From positions 124,001 to 188,000 of the forward strand of contig DAOTVP010000010.1 in assembly GCA_034436155.1 (NCBI GenBank): 64,000 bases of DNA. Reading direction: 5' to 3'. Each line of letters begins with the position of its first letter. Position 1 is the stretch's first letter. The translations under genes and the position numbers were made by a program. Below are positions 42,167-51,764 of this stretch, piece after piece. A model generated the notes under the pieces. That model had not been told where the DNA came from. It searched no databases and saw nothing but the letters and a program-made list of their open reading frames with translations. This DNA is from GCA-2794515 sp034436155. GTDB lineage: Bacteria > Chloroflexota > Anaerolineae > Aggregatilineales > Phototrophicaceae.

Positions 42167-43513
42167 TTAAAGAGTTTCTGGAATAGGCATATTGGCGGTC
42201 TCGATTGCGACTTTCATATCGGCGAGGGCGCGTTCTGCGTAGGCTGTATAGCGTTCTACTTTGCTTTTAATGCGAGTGGGCAATTCGGGTAAAATCCCAA
42301 AATTGGCTTTCATCGGTTGGAAATGCTTAGGTTCGGCGTGAGAAATATAATGGCAGAGTGCGCCGAGCATGGTGGTTTGTGGCGGGATAAATTCAGGCAT
42401 ATGACGCAAGTAATTGGCTAAATTGATGGCGGCAATTAACCCTGTGGCAATATTCCCGACATAGCCCTCGACACCTGTGATTTGACCACCGAAGAATAAA
42501 TCTTTGCGGGTGCGGAATTGCATGGTGGCATTGAGCAATACGGGGGAATTGATGAATGTATTGCGGTGCATTTGCCCCATGCGGATGAATTCGGCATTTT
42601 GTAAGCCCGGTATCAAGCGCAATACTTTTTCTTGTTCACCCCATTTGATATTGGTCTGGAAGCCGACAATATTATACAGACTGCCTGTGAGGTTATCTCG
42701 GCGCAATTGGACGACCGCATAAGGACGTTTGCCTGTACGCGGGTCTTTCAACCCGACAGGACGCATCGGTCCGAAAGCGAGGGTATCATCACCACGACTG
42801 GCGAGTTGCTCAATCGGCAAACATCCCTCAAAAAAATTTGGATCTTCGCGCTCAAAATCGCGCAATTCGGCTTTTTCTGCATTGCGAAGGGCATTTACGA
42901 AAGTCATATATTCATCTTTATCCATCGGGCAATTGATATAATCGCCATCATCTTCATCGCCACGTTCATATCGGCTGGCTTTGAAGGCGATGGTCATATC
43001 TATCGATTCAAGTGTGACAATCGGCGAAATAGCATCATAGAAGAAAAGATAATCTTGCCCTGTTAATTTGGCGATTTCCTCGGCTAATGCGGGTGATGTG
43101 AGCGGTCCGGATGCGATAATCGTAGGTGTGGTGGGAATGGTCGGCATTTCTTGGCGAAATACCTGAATGCGCGGGTGATTGTTGATGTGATCGCTAACCA
43201 ATTGCGCGAATACTTCACGGTCGACTGCCAATGCGCCCCCCGCGGGGACGGATGATTGTTCGGCACAACGGATGAGCAACGAATTGAGCAATTTGAGTTC
43301 GTGTTGCAATAACCCAGTGGCGCGGTCGTTGAGTTTCGAGCCGAGCGAATTGCTACAGACCAATTCTGCTAAGCGGTCTGTGACATGAGCGCCCGTAGTT
43401 TTATGTGGACGCATTTCGTATAGATGGACATTAAAACCGCGCTCTGCGAGTTGCCAAGCGGCTTCTGTACCAGCCAAGCCCCCGCCGATGACGGTGATAT
43501 GTTCAGTTGTCAT
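42167..43513 (-). CDS. trmFO: Folate-dependent tRNA (uracil-54-C5)-methyltransferase
   Basis: The 448-residue FAD enzyme begins ITVIGGGLAGTEAAWQLAER and has the family-specific YEMRPHKTTGAHVTD, ELVCSNSLGSKLNDRATGLL and QITGVEGYVGNIATGLIAAI. It makes ribothymidine at position 54 of tRNA with methylenetetrahydrofolate and FADH2. Length is normal. It lies 21 bases downstream of fabF on the same strand. Confidence 0.95.
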   Translation of the reverse strand: MTTEHITVIGGGLAGTEAAWQLAERGFNVHLYEMRPHKTTGAHVTDRLAELVCSNSLGSKLNDRATGLLQHELKLLNSLLIRCAEQSSVPAGGALAVDREVFAQLVSDHINNHPRIQVFRQEMPTIPTTPTIIASGPLTSPALAEEIAKLTGQDYLFFYDAISPIVTLESIDMTIAFKASRYERGDEDDGDYINCPMDKDEYMTFVNALRNAEKAELRDFEREDPNFFEGCLPIEQLASRGDDTLAFGPMRPVGLKDPRTGKRPYAVVQLRRDNLTGSLYNIVGFQTNIKWGEQEKVLRLIPGLQNAEFIRMGQMHRNTFINSPVLLNATMQFRTRKDLFFGGQITGVEGYVGNIATGLIAAINLANYLRHMPEFIPPQTTMLGALCHYISHAEPKHFQPMKANFGILPELPTRIKSKVERYTAYAERALADMKVAIETANMPIPETL

Positions 43514-43534
43514 GATTTTGCCTTTTTAAATAAA

Positions 43535-44797
43535 CTAGATTTTACCTAACACGATTGTAGCATTTTGTCCGCCTAAGCCAAAACTGTTAGATAGGATGAT
43601 CTTCATATTATTGACCTCACGGGCGGTATGAGGAACATAATCAAGGTCACAATCGGGGTCGGGGTTATGAAGGTTGATGGTTGGATGAATGACCTGTTCT
43701 TTGAGCATCATCGCACAAGCAAGCACTTCAATCGCGCCAGAAGCGGCAAGGGCATGTCCGATCATACTTTTGGTAGAACTAATAGGGGTATGATAGGCAT
43801 TTTCACCCAATAGGCGCTTGATTGCCAATGTCTCCATCGCATCGTTGGCGGGGGTAGATGTGCCATGTGCATTGATATAATCTATCTCATCGGCAGAAAT
43901 GCGAGCATCTTCTAATGCCCATTTCATCGAGCGATATGCGCCCCAACCTTCGGGGTCGAGCGCAGCAACATGATAAGCATCTGATGATGAGGCATGACCT
44001 AATACCTCGCCATAAATGTGAGCGCCCCGTTTCATGGCATGTTCGGCGCTTTCGAGGACGACAATCCCACAGCCTTCGCTGAATACAAATCCGCTCCGTA
44101 ACGCATCGAATGGGCGACTAGCCAACTCTGGTGTATCTTCATAACCAGTAGCGAGGGCATTCATGGCATCGAAACCTGCAATGGTGTAATCTTGCAAAAT
44201 TGCTTCGACCCCACCACAAATAACAATATCGGCTTTGCCGTAGCGGATGAGTTCTGCGCCCTCGCCGATAGATTGTGTGCCAGATGCACATGCTGTAGAC
44301 GGCGTTTTGAGTGCGCCTAATGTGCCAAAGTGATGACTGACATAATGAGACCCCATATTTGGTAATGAATTGATGAGTGATAACGGATTGGGCTTACGAT
44401 AACCTGATGTTTTATATTTTGTGGTGGCTTGCTCCGACATTTCATGGCTACCTAATGATGTACCGATAACCACACTGACCCGTTCCCCGTTTTCGCGGAT
44501 GTAATCGGCACTCAGACCAGCATCGGTGACAGCGTGAATCGATGCGACCACGGCAAATTGTGAAGCGCGTCCCATACGTCGGGCATCTTTACGGTCTATA
44601 TAAGGTGATGAATCAAAACCACGTACTTCACCAGCGATTTTTACGGGTACATGGGCGGTCTCGATGGTTTCAATTTTACGGATACCCGATCTGCCATTTT
44701 TAAGACTATCCCACAAGGCATGGACATCTCCCAGTGGGGTGATGCCACCTAATCCTGTAATAACAGCACGGGGAAAATTATTTCTTTGATACTCCAT
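43535..44797 (-). CDS. fabF: 3-oxoacyl-[ACP] synthase II
   Basis: The 420-residue elongating ketosynthase has AVITGLGGITPLG at the start, the nucleophile Cys in STACASGTQSIGEGAELI, and the two His in INAHGTSTPANDAMET and SMIGHALAASGAIEV. It elongates acyl-ACP with malonyl-ACP. The start codon lies inside the 3' end of plsX (20-base overlap), so the two lipid genes are coupled. Confidence 0.95.
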   Translation of the reverse strand: MEYQRNNFPRAVITGLGGITPLGDVHALWDSLKNGRSGIRKIETIETAHVPVKIAGEVRGFDSSPYIDRKDARRMGRASQFAVVASIHAVTDAGLSADYIRENGERVSVVIGTSLGSHEMSEQATTKYKTSGYRKPNPLSLINSLPNMGSHYVSHHFGTLGALKTPSTACASGTQSIGEGAELIRYGKADIVICGGVEAILQDYTIAGFDAMNALATGYEDTPELASRPFDALRSGFVFSEGCGIVVLESAEHAMKRGAHIYGEVLGHASSSDAYHVAALDPEGWGAYRSMKWALEDARISADEIDYINAHGTSTPANDAMETLAIKRLLGENAYHTPISSTKSMIGHALAASGAIEVLACAMMLKEQVIHPTINLHNPDPDCDLDYVPHTAREVNNMKIILSNSFGLGGQNATIVLGKI

Positions 44798-45803
44798 CGG
44801 TACTTGTTCCTATTGGCATTCTGGCGATATCGGTTTTAATGGTTTGAATGACATTGCCCAAAACAGCTTGTTGTGCTTGATAAATGGCATTTTTCACAGC
44901 CTTTGCATCTGAGTTACCATGTCCAACAATAACAACACCGTTTACGCCTAAGAGTGGCGCACCACCGATTTCAGCAGGATCGATCAGTTTACGCACGCGC
45001 CCAAATGCGGGGCGCGATAATAACGCGCCGATTTTAGATTGCCATGATGATTTTAGCTGGTCACGAATGATATTCACAACGTAGCGGGTGGTTGCCTCGA
45101 ATGTCTTGAGCATAATGTTGCCAATGAATCCATCTACAACGACAACATCGGCGACATTGTGGTGCATATCGGCAGGTTCGATATAACCGATGTAGTTGAG
45201 GGGTAATTCGCGGAAAAGCGCGTTGGTTTCTTGAAGTACGGGCGTGCCTTTAACATCTTCTTCGCCATTCGACATGAGCGCGACTTTGGGCTTATTTGCG
45301 CCTAGTGCCTGTTGAGCGTAGGCGCTCCCCATAATGCCGAATTGAACAAGCCATTCGGGTTTAGAATCGGTATTTGCACCAATATCTAAGACGATGACAG
45401 GTTTACCATAAATTGGGTAAATAATGCTAATAGCGGGGCGTTTTACGCCTTGTATACGCCGAAGTGAAAACATGGCAATTGCGTGTAACGCGCCTGTATT
45501 GCCCATCGAGACAAAGGCATCTGCTAAACCATCCTTGACCATATTCAAGCCAATGTGCATAGACGAATTTGGTTTTCCACGCACCATATCGGCGGGTTTA
45601 TCGGTCATTTCGATGACTTCATCGGCGTTCACAATCTCAATAGGTAAGTTTTGGGTGTTATGCTTCGCAAGTTCTTGTTTGATAAGGGCTTCCGGACCGA
45701 CAAGAATAATGGTGTGTTTCCATTCCTGTGCGGCTAAGATTGCACCCTGAATGTCTGGGGTGGGACGGTTATCTGTTCCAACGGCATCTACCACAATACG
45801 CAT
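44778..45803 (-). CDS. plsX: Phosphate acyltransferase
   Basis: This 341-residue enzyme makes acyl-phosphate from acyl-ACP for phosphatidic acid synthesis. It has RIVVDAVGTDNRPTPDIQGA, the conserved VSMGNTGALHAIAMFSLRRI and VLDIGANTDSKPEWLVQFG, and a C-terminal GGAPLLGVNGVVIVGHGNSD. The initial Gly-Gly/Asp motif is slightly changed (VDAVGTD for the common VDAMGGD). It heads the minus-strand cluster plsX-fabF-trmFO-aminotransferase-hflX. Confidence 0.93.
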   Translation of the reverse strand: MRIVVDAVGTDNRPTPDIQGAILAAQEWKHTIILVGPEALIKQELAKHNTQNLPIEIVNADEVIEMTDKPADMVRGKPNSSMHIGLNMVKDGLADAFVSMGNTGALHAIAMFSLRRIQGVKRPAISIIYPIYGKPVIVLDIGANTDSKPEWLVQFGIMGSAYAQQALGANKPKVALMSNGEEDVKGTPVLQETNALFRELPLNYIGYIEPADMHHNVADVVVVDGFIGNIMLKTFEATTRYVVNIIRDQLKSSWQSKIGALLSRPAFGRVRKLIDPAEIGGAPLLGVNGVVIVGHGNSDAKAVKNAIYQAQQAVLGNVIQTIKTDIARMPIGTSTDGVSKK

Positions 45804-45872
45804 GAGTGTCTCATTTCTTTAGAGTTGGCTATCTGATGCTATTGTATAAAAAATTGATGTGGCGCAAAAGGA

Positions 45873-45900
45873 TTGACACAAAAAAAGTTTGGCATATAAT
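45873..45900 (+). promoter_or_regulatory. Consensus promoter of tRNA-Leu
   Basis: TTGACA (45873-45878) and TATAAT (45895-45900) are both perfect, with 16 bases between. Transcription would start about 45907, shortly before the tRNA at 45921. Confidence 0.85.
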
Positions 45901-45920
45901 AATCTGAGTAACGTAAAAAT

Positions 45921-46002
45921 GCCTTGGTGGCGGAATAGGCAGACGCGCACGGTTGAGGGCTGTGTCTCGCAAGAGGTGGAGGTTCAAATCCTCTCCAAGG
46001 CA
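45921..46002 (+). tRNA. tRNA-Leu (GAG)
   Basis: The acceptor arm GCCTTGG pairs with CCAAGGC, with discriminator A at 46002 and no encoded CCA. The D-arm carries GGCAGACGCGC. The anticodon stem CACGG/CTGTG encloses TTGAGGG (anticodon GAG, reading CUU and CUC). A long variable arm, as in leucine tRNAs, precedes a T-arm with GGTTCAAATCC. Confidence 0.93.
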
Positions 46003-46006
46003 ATCC

Positions 46007-46039
46007 AAAACGACCCGTCTAAAGTAGGCGGGTCGTTTT
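46007..46039 (+). terminator. Intrinsic terminator of tRNA-Leu
   Basis: AAAACGACCCG (46007-46017) pairs with CGGGTCGTTTT (46029-46039) in an 11-bp stem whose 3' end gives the T-run. Confidence 0.85.
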
Positions 46040-46136
46040 AATTTGAGAGTATTTATCGAAAATCGGTTGCGATAAGCCATAATTCAGAGTAAACTCCTAG
46101 CATGTCATTCTATCCAAACAAGTAGGATTGGTTAAT

Positions 46137-47138
46137 ATGAGCGAAAATCAACAAGCGTTAGAACAAGCCTATCAGCTCATAGAAGCAGGACAACTCGGCA
46201 AAGCGCGAAGTATATTAGAAGGGGTTTTAGCCAATAACCAAAATTCCGCCGATGCGTGGTGGTTGTATGCACATGCGGTTGAAGACCCACAACAGGCAAT
46301 CCAAGCCCTCGAAAATGTGAAACGATTAGATCCTACAAATGACGAGGCAAGTGCATTACTGCAAACAGCACGTCAACAAGTCGGTGATACGACGTTATCG
46401 GATGATGATTTTGACATCGATCTCGATGATGAAGAAATTAGCTCTACGCCTGATGATAAAGCAGAAGATGGGCGTAGACGTACATTCATTATCGCGGGTG
46501 CAATCATTGGTTTGGTAGTATTGGGCATAATTATATTGATTGCATCTCCGCGTGATAGTCGTGATGCCACAGAACAACGCGCCACAACACCCGAAGGTAC
46601 ATTTATTTCGCAAGGGGTTAATCCAACAGCAACGCTGGATTCTATTCAGAATGTAACACCGATAACGGCTATAACAACACCCGATGCTGTCGAAACAGTG
46701 TCCACATCCGCCATTGTCAGTACAGCAACACCAAATGTAGATACACCAATCATACCCACAAATACGGTCACTGTTGCAACGCAAATCATCCAAGAAGTTT
46801 CTGTAGATGCGTTTTTGGCATCTTTAAGTGTGAATTATCCCACCAATGGCACAACCGAGATAGTTGAAACTGTATTGGGTGCAACCTTGCTTGTGCCGAT
46901 GTGTACAGTGCGCGGTGATGCTCATACCCAACTGATCCCAACCGCAATGAATGGTTTAAGTCAGAATATTAACCAACTACCATCCGACTATGTTGGGGTA
47001 GGGGTGCGCTTTTTAGATTGCTCAACCAATGAAACGATTAACGTGATGATTGTCCCAAGCATTTCTGCATTGGAATATAAAAATAATGATCTCTCTGAAC
47101 AAGATTTTAGACGTTCATGGCGTGTTGTAGATGCTTAA
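46137..47138 (+). CDS. TPR-like repeat protein with one membrane segment
   Basis: The 333-residue protein has N-terminal helical repeats of TPR type (EQAYQLIEAGQLGKARSILE, DAWWLYAHAVEDPQQAIQAL). An acidic stretch follows (about 85-115, DDFDIDLDDEEISS), then one transmembrane helix (about 122-142) and an external Thr-rich stalk with a small C-terminal domain (about 220-333) that is not recognised. ATG 46137, behind TAGGA, is preferred over TTG 46128. Its stop overlaps the convergent kinase gene by 4 bases. Confidence 0.75.
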   Translation: MSENQQALEQAYQLIEAGQLGKARSILEGVLANNQNSADAWWLYAHAVEDPQQAIQALENVKRLDPTNDEASALLQTARQQVGDTTLSDDDFDIDLDDEEISSTPDDKAEDGRRRTFIIAGAIIGLVVLGIIILIASPRDSRDATEQRATTPEGTFISQGVNPTATLDSIQNVTPITAITTPDAVETVSTSAIVSTATPNVDTPIIPTNTVTVATQIIQEVSVDAFLASLSVNYPTNGTTEIVETVLGATLLVPMCTVRGDAHTQLIPTAMNGLSQNINQLPSDYVGVGVRFLDCSTNETINVMIVPSISALEYKNNDLSEQDFRRSWRVVDA

Positions 47139-48760
47139 TTTGAAATATCTGGTGCAATCGGTAAACGGATGGTAAAAATCGTCCCTTTGCCGATTGTACT
47201 TTGTACCTCAATATGACCGTTATGTTTTTGGATGATGCCATAGCTAATAAACAAGCCCAATCCATTTCCTTCTACTTTGGTTGAGATAAATGGCTCAAAT
47301 ATACTTTCGATGATATCTTGTGGAATCCCTTTGCCTGTATCTGATACCTGAATGATAATACTTTTCTGGTGTTGCTGAGTCGAAATTTTTAGCGTACCAC
47401 CATTTGGCATGGCATCTCTGGCATTAATAATCATGTTTTGAAATACTTGCTCTAGCTCAAAACGATTACCCAATACGGGAGTGCTTGATGCCAAATCTGT
47501 TTCGATGTGGATGTCATCGAGTACACGTTGATTGAACGCTACAATTCGCTCGATGAGGTCGTTGATATCGATTGGCACAAATTGGACATTTTCGACCTGT
47601 TTATTGCCCATAAATGCTCGCAAGCTATCTACAATATAATTAATGCGCTCAACACTCTCAAATGCCATATTGATCATACCGATATCACCATTATAGATTC
47701 CATCTTCAATATCCTCTTTGGTATTATCGAGGCAAATACGAATGGGCATCAGTGGATTTTTGATTTCATGAGCAATTTCGCCAACAATGCGACCAATAGA
47801 TGCCAGTTTTTCTGAGCGAATCAATAACTTTTGTGTGGATTCTAATTCGCGTGTTCGTTTTTCGACCATCTCTTCTAAATGGTTAGCGTAACGTTGTTGA
47901 ATGTGATAGAGTTCGTTTTTGCGAAATGCAAGGGCAATTTGCCGACAAATACCATTAAATAGGCGAAATTGATTATCTGTGTATGGCGTATCCGATCCAA
48001 GTATGACCATTCCCAAGACATCATTACTGCTTCGTAAAAGCCCTGTAGTCGCATAGTAGTGCGCCATTAAATCATCCATATTTTCCCATTGGATAATATC
48101 TTTATTTTGCTCAATATGCTTCTGGAGATAATCTGAGAATGGAAAGGGTTGTTTGATAGAAAAATTAGCGCAACGAATGGCGTTATCGCTGTTTCTGTCT
48201 GGATCCAGTTGGATAATTTGGATAGCGCGTTGGGGGACTAAATCGGCAATGAGGTGAACAACGAATTGTAATAAGTCACTATTTTCTGGGTAAAGGCTAA
48301 GTTCTTCGCTTAAGCGTAATAATGATTCGAGTTCGAGTGTTTTTTGATAGAGCTGTGTTTCAAGTTGATAGGCACGGAGTTTCGCTTTGGCGCGTGCCAT
48401 CAGTTCTTGTGGATGAAATGGCTTTTTTAGATAATCATCCGCTCCAAGATTGAGCCCGTGAACAATATTGTTTAATTCACCCATAGCAGTGATAATAATC
48501 GTTGGTATACGAGCCGTTTTGGGATTTTCTCGCATTTTTTTGAGGACATCGAAACCCGTCATGCCGGGCATATTAATATCCAGTAATACCAAATCGGGTG
48601 AGAGCGTATAAATTGCATCGAGTGTTTCTAATCCATCGGCGGTTTTATGTACCCGATACCCCTCATACAAAAAAACACGCTCTAAGAGTTGAGTGCTAGA
48701 TGGTTGGTCATCTGCTACTAAAATAAGTGGCGTGTATGTCGCATCTGTTTGTCTTAACAT
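47135..48760 (-). CDS. Hybrid sensor kinase: receiver - GAF - histidine kinase
   Basis: The 541-residue soluble protein has an N-terminal receiver (about 10-130; PLILVADDQPSSTQLLERVF, phospho-Asp in LVLLDINMPGMTGF, Lys in DYLKKPFHPQEL). A GAF-like domain (about 145-285), a coiled coil (YANHLEEMVEKRTRELESTQ), HisKA with His in GEIAHEIKNPLMPIRI and an HATPase domain (NMIINARDAMPNGG, VSDTGKGIPQD, GNGLGLFISYGI) follow. No transmembrane segment is seen. It is not next to an obvious partner regulator. Confidence 0.9.
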   Translation of the reverse strand: MLRQTDATYTPLILVADDQPSSTQLLERVFLYEGYRVHKTADGLETLDAIYTLSPDLVLLDINMPGMTGFDVLKKMRENPKTARIPTIIITAMGELNNIVHGLNLGADDYLKKPFHPQELMARAKAKLRAYQLETQLYQKTLELESLLRLSEELSLYPENSDLLQFVVHLIADLVPQRAIQIIQLDPDRNSDNAIRCANFSIKQPFPFSDYLQKHIEQNKDIIQWENMDDLMAHYYATTGLLRSSNDVLGMVILGSDTPYTDNQFRLFNGICRQIALAFRKNELYHIQQRYANHLEEMVEKRTRELESTQKLLIRSEKLASIGRIVGEIAHEIKNPLMPIRICLDNTKEDIEDGIYNGDIGMINMAFESVERINYIVDSLRAFMGNKQVENVQFVPIDINDLIERIVAFNQRVLDDIHIETDLASSTPVLGNRFELEQVFQNMIINARDAMPNGGTLKISTQQHQKSIIIQVSDTGKGIPQDIIESIFEPFISTKVEGNGLGLFISYGIIQKHNGHIEVQSTIGKGTIFTIRLPIAPDISN

Positions 48761-48871
48761 AAAATCCCAATCACTTTCTCAGTCAATATTTCTCACTATG
48801 TGGGGCTATATCATCTAATGGTAAAATATACGGATGTTTCTATTTAATCTTATTATAGTGTGAAAGCGCCC

Positions 48872-50086
48872 ATGAAAAAACAATTTTCGACAAAAAATTA
48901 TCTGCGCTCACTCATTACAGGTGGGTTAATTGGTGTTGGATTGGCGATGGTGTTTGTGGCGGGTTTTATCATACGCGATATATTTGATACCCACTCTGTT
49001 TTTTCTGCGACACAACCACAATTGATGGAATCTGGTTATCCGTTATTAGATGAAGTTCAAAATCTGATAGACCAACACTATTTGCGCCAACAACCGGATT
49101 ATCAAACGCGCCAATATGCGGCAATACGTGGTATGCTCAATTCACTGGGTGATAGAAACACTTTTTTTATAGACCCACCAGTTGCCCAGAGCGAATCTCA
49201 GGTTTTGGCTGGAACGTATGGTGGGGTAGGGGTGTTATTGCAACGTAACGAAGCTGGGCAATTCGTGATGTATCCATTTCCAGAAAGTTCCGCATTATCG
49301 GCGGGTATCGTGGACGGCGACATTTTGAAATCTGTTAATGGACGGGAGATTGTTTTATCCGATTCACCCGATGCGATAGATCAATTATTACGTGGCGAAG
49401 TAAAAGATAATAACGGCGTGGATTTGATAGTTATACGTGGCGATAAAGAACTCGCGTTTTTTGTCCCATTTGCTGTTGTAAATGTCCCATCTGTTCAGTG
49501 GCGTGTTTTGGACGAGGATAACCGCATTGGATATATTTTGATTATTCGATTTACGGCGCGTACCCCATCCGAAATTCAACAGGCACTTGAAGACTTGACC
49601 GAAGCCAATATTGAATCTTTGGTATTAGACCTCAGAAATAATGGTGGTGGTTTATTACAAGAAGCAATTGATGTTGCTGGTATATTTTTGGGAGATACTG
49701 TCATCTTAATTGAGGTTAGCAAGTCTGAGGAACGAGAATTTTACCCAAATTCATTGCCAACACAATCTGACTTACCGATGATGGTCTTGGTCAATGGACG
49801 TACCGCAAGTGCGGCTGAATTGGTAGCTGGTGCGATTCAAGATGAATCAAGAGGGGTCTTAGTGGGTCAAAAAACTTTTGGAAAAGGAACAATACAACAG
49901 ATTTTTAGGTTATCTGATACGTCATCAGTTCATATTACTGCCGCCGAGTGGCTGACACCGCATCGAAATGTCATCGAGGGAGTTGGCTTAACGCCCGATA
50001 TCGAAATGATACCTGATGAAAATGGACGTGATGTCGAATTGGGTGAAGCGATTCGCTATCTTCAAAACAACATTTTATCGGATTAG
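48872..50086 (+). CDS. S41-family C-terminal processing peptidase
   Basis: The 404-residue protein has an N-terminal membrane anchor/signal (LITGGLIGVGLAMVFVAGFI). A PDZ domain follows (about 100-185; GGVGVLLQRN, SSALSAGIVDGDILKSVNGR), then the S41 protease core (LVLDLRNNGGGLLQEAIDVA, catalytic Ser in VNGRTASAAELVAGAIQD, Lys in GQKTFGKGTIQQ). It probably acts in the cell envelope. ATG 48872 is preferred to GTG 48860, but neither has a clear ribosome-binding site. smpB follows in 24 bases. Confidence 0.9.
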   Translation: MKKQFSTKNYLRSLITGGLIGVGLAMVFVAGFIIRDIFDTHSVFSATQPQLMESGYPLLDEVQNLIDQHYLRQQPDYQTRQYAAIRGMLNSLGDRNTFFIDPPVAQSESQVLAGTYGGVGVLLQRNEAGQFVMYPFPESSALSAGIVDGDILKSVNGREIVLSDSPDAIDQLLRGEVKDNNGVDLIVIRGDKELAFFVPFAVVNVPSVQWRVLDEDNRIGYILIIRFTARTPSEIQQALEDLTEANIESLVLDLRNNGGGLLQEAIDVAGIFLGDTVILIEVSKSEEREFYPNSLPTQSDLPMMVLVNGRTASAAELVAGAIQDESRGVLVGQKTFGKGTIQQIFRLSDTSSVHITAAEWLTPHRNVIEGVGLTPDIEMIPDENGRDVELGEAIRYLQNNILSD

Positions 50087-50110
50087 ATAAGATAATAAGG
50101 TGGATATACG

Positions 50111-50575
50111 ATGTCAGAAGGCGGTCGTAAAATTATTGCACGGAATAAACGCGCATTTCATGATTATTTTATCGAAGAAACATATCAGGCTGGAATTGTC
50201 TTGATGGGGTCGGAGATAAAATCGATTCGGCGTAATAGAATCAGCCTACAAGAAGGATTTGTTCAAGAAATGGATGGCGAGTTGTGGCTAATGCAGGTCA
50301 ACATCGCACCTTATGAGCAAGCCAGTTTCTTTGGGCATGTAGACCCCTTGCGACCAAGAAAGTTATTGCTCCGCAAAAAAGAGATCGCGAAAATTATCTC
50401 GCAATTGCGCGAGCGCGGTTATACGGTCGTTCCAACACAAGTCTATTTGGTCGATGGATTGGCAAAAGTTGAAATTGCGCTGGCAAAAGGTAAAAAATTG
50501 TATGATAAGCGTGATACTATTGCCAAAAAGGATGCTGAACGAGATATTCAACGCGCACTGAAAGACAGGTACTAA
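50111..50575 (+). CDS. smpB: SsrA-binding protein
   Basis: The 154-residue trans-translation factor has IIARNKRAFHDYFIEETYQA, GIVLMGSEIKSIRRNRISLQ, EGFVQE and the basic C-terminal tail (LYDKRDTIAKKDAERDIQRA) that enters the ribosome decoding site. tmRNA itself is not found in this window. The next gene starts 2 bases after the stop. Confidence 0.96.
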   Translation: MSEGGRKIIARNKRAFHDYFIEETYQAGIVLMGSEIKSIRRNRISLQEGFVQEMDGELWLMQVNIAPYEQASFFGHVDPLRPRKLLLRKKEIAKIISQLRERGYTVVPTQVYLVDGLAKVEIALAKGKKLYDKRDTIAKKDAERDIQRALKDRY

Positions 50576-50577
50576 CG

Positions 50578-51372
50578 ATGTCTGATATACCGCATACAAT
50601 TCGAGAAATTAATGATTTACCAGAAGCCGATAAACATGACATTTATAAAGGGTTATTGCCACAATGGGTATTTGAAAAATATGGCATCGATGCCAATAAT
50701 CCTGATGAACGGCGCAATCCGCCTATCATCTATTTTCGGTGTCCAAAAGGGAGTCGTGCCGTTGAGGTTATCGTAAAACAACGGGCTACTGATCTAGATC
50801 CATTGTTTTACATCAATCTCGCCGATACACTCACACAACAGCTTATTGTTTTGCTCATCATTGTGAATGATCCCGATTCACCACGATACAACACGGATTT
50901 CGATAAATACGGAAACCCAACGCAATTCGGTACCATAACGCGCAATATCCCAGCCGAAATACAAGCCATGAAAGCGGGATTGGCTCCTGGACAGATTCGA
51001 CGTGGGTTGAGAGTATTCAAAGATTCATTGCCGTTCTTTGAGGGTTTTGTCAAACAAATGGGTCATGAATTATTCTTTATTGAGCCACTTGCATATACCA
51101 ATGCCATCACATTCGAGCGATACGGATTTAGTTATGTCAAGGGACTACAAGAGATGAATCGGATACATCATGAATTTCAACCGGGTGGCGAATTACACAG
51201 TCGGCTCACAGGGGAAAACCCATTTCGCCAACCAGACGCATGGGAAAGCGTGCGTGGACGGGCGTGGGCAATTCATGATGGTATCTTAGGATACCCGTTT
51301 AGCGGATTGCAAATGTATAAGCGCATTGGCGTTCATGCGGGAGTGAATACATTCCCAGATGCCAAATGGTAA
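50578..51372 (+). CDS. Uncharacterised conserved-looking protein downstream of smpB
   Basis: The 264-residue soluble protein is not recognised. It is translated directly after smpB (2-base gap), has no signal peptide or membrane helix, and has a mixed alpha/beta composition with many aromatic and Pro residues (ADKHDIYKGLLPQWVFEKYG near the N-terminus, GPGG-free C-terminus GVHAGVNTFPDAKW). Coupling to smpB may reflect a role in translation quality control, but that is only a guess. Confidence 0.7.
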   Translation: MSDIPHTIREINDLPEADKHDIYKGLLPQWVFEKYGIDANNPDERRNPPIIYFRCPKGSRAVEVIVKQRATDLDPLFYINLADTLTQQLIVLLIIVNDPDSPRYNTDFDKYGNPTQFGTITRNIPAEIQAMKAGLAPGQIRRGLRVFKDSLPFFEGFVKQMGHELFFIEPLAYTNAITFERYGFSYVKGLQEMNRIHHEFQPGGELHSRLTGENPFRQPDAWESVRGRAWAIHDGILGYPFSGLQMYKRIGVHAGVNTFPDAKW

Positions 51373-51473
51373 GGTCAAAAATTTGGGGGTGATTTGGGGA
51401 TGTTTTTATCCACATATTATTACTCGTGATAAAGGTTCTTATCAAAGAGTAATTTTTGACGATGTTGAAAAAT

Positions 51474-51509
51474 AAAAAAACGCCTATCTACGGATTGGAT
51501 AGGCGTTTT
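51474..51509 (-). terminator. Terminator of tRNA-Glu (minus strand; also faces the plus-strand gene)
   Basis: AAAACGCCTATC (51477-51488) pairs with GATAGGCGTTTT (51498-51509), 12 bp. On the minus strand the stem is followed by seven T, so it ends tRNA-Glu transcription. On the plus strand the T-run is shorter. Confidence 0.8.
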
Positions 51510-51515
51510 GGTTAT

Positions 51516-51588
51516 TGCTCCATACGGGATTCGAACCCGTGTTTTGTCCTTGAGAGGGACACGTCCTAGTCCCCTAGACGAATGGAGC
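51516..51588 (-). tRNA. tRNA-Glu (CTC)
   Basis: On the minus strand the acceptor arm GCTCCAT pairs with ATGGAGC, with discriminator A at 51516. The anticodon stem TGTCC/GGACA holds the loop CTCTCAA (anticodon CTC, reading GAG), and the T-arm reads CGGGTTCGAATCCCG. There is no encoded CCA. Confidence 0.95.
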
Positions 51589-51598
51589 GTATGAGTTT

Positions 51599-51626
51599 AT
51601 TTTAGCATCGTCTGAAATAGGGTCAA
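51599..51626 (-). promoter_or_regulatory. Promoter of tRNA-Glu
   Basis: On the minus strand TTGACC (51621-51626) and TAAAAT (51599-51604) are 16 bases apart, ending about 10 bases before the tRNA 5' end. Confidence 0.65.
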
Positions 51627-51764
51627 GTGGATGATTTAGATGAGACCTTTCATAAAGGTACTACCCATAGATGAGAAATGCTTGTATAGTTAAGTAAAAT
51701 TGTGCGATTTATACAACGTATCCATGTGCGAAATAGACTAAATAAATTTTTACGAGGTGGTGTG

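Noticed and set aside
51702..51764. GTG start giving a longer indolepyruvate oxidoreductase
   Set aside because: It has no ribosome-binding site, while ATG 51765 has GAGGTGG at good spacing.
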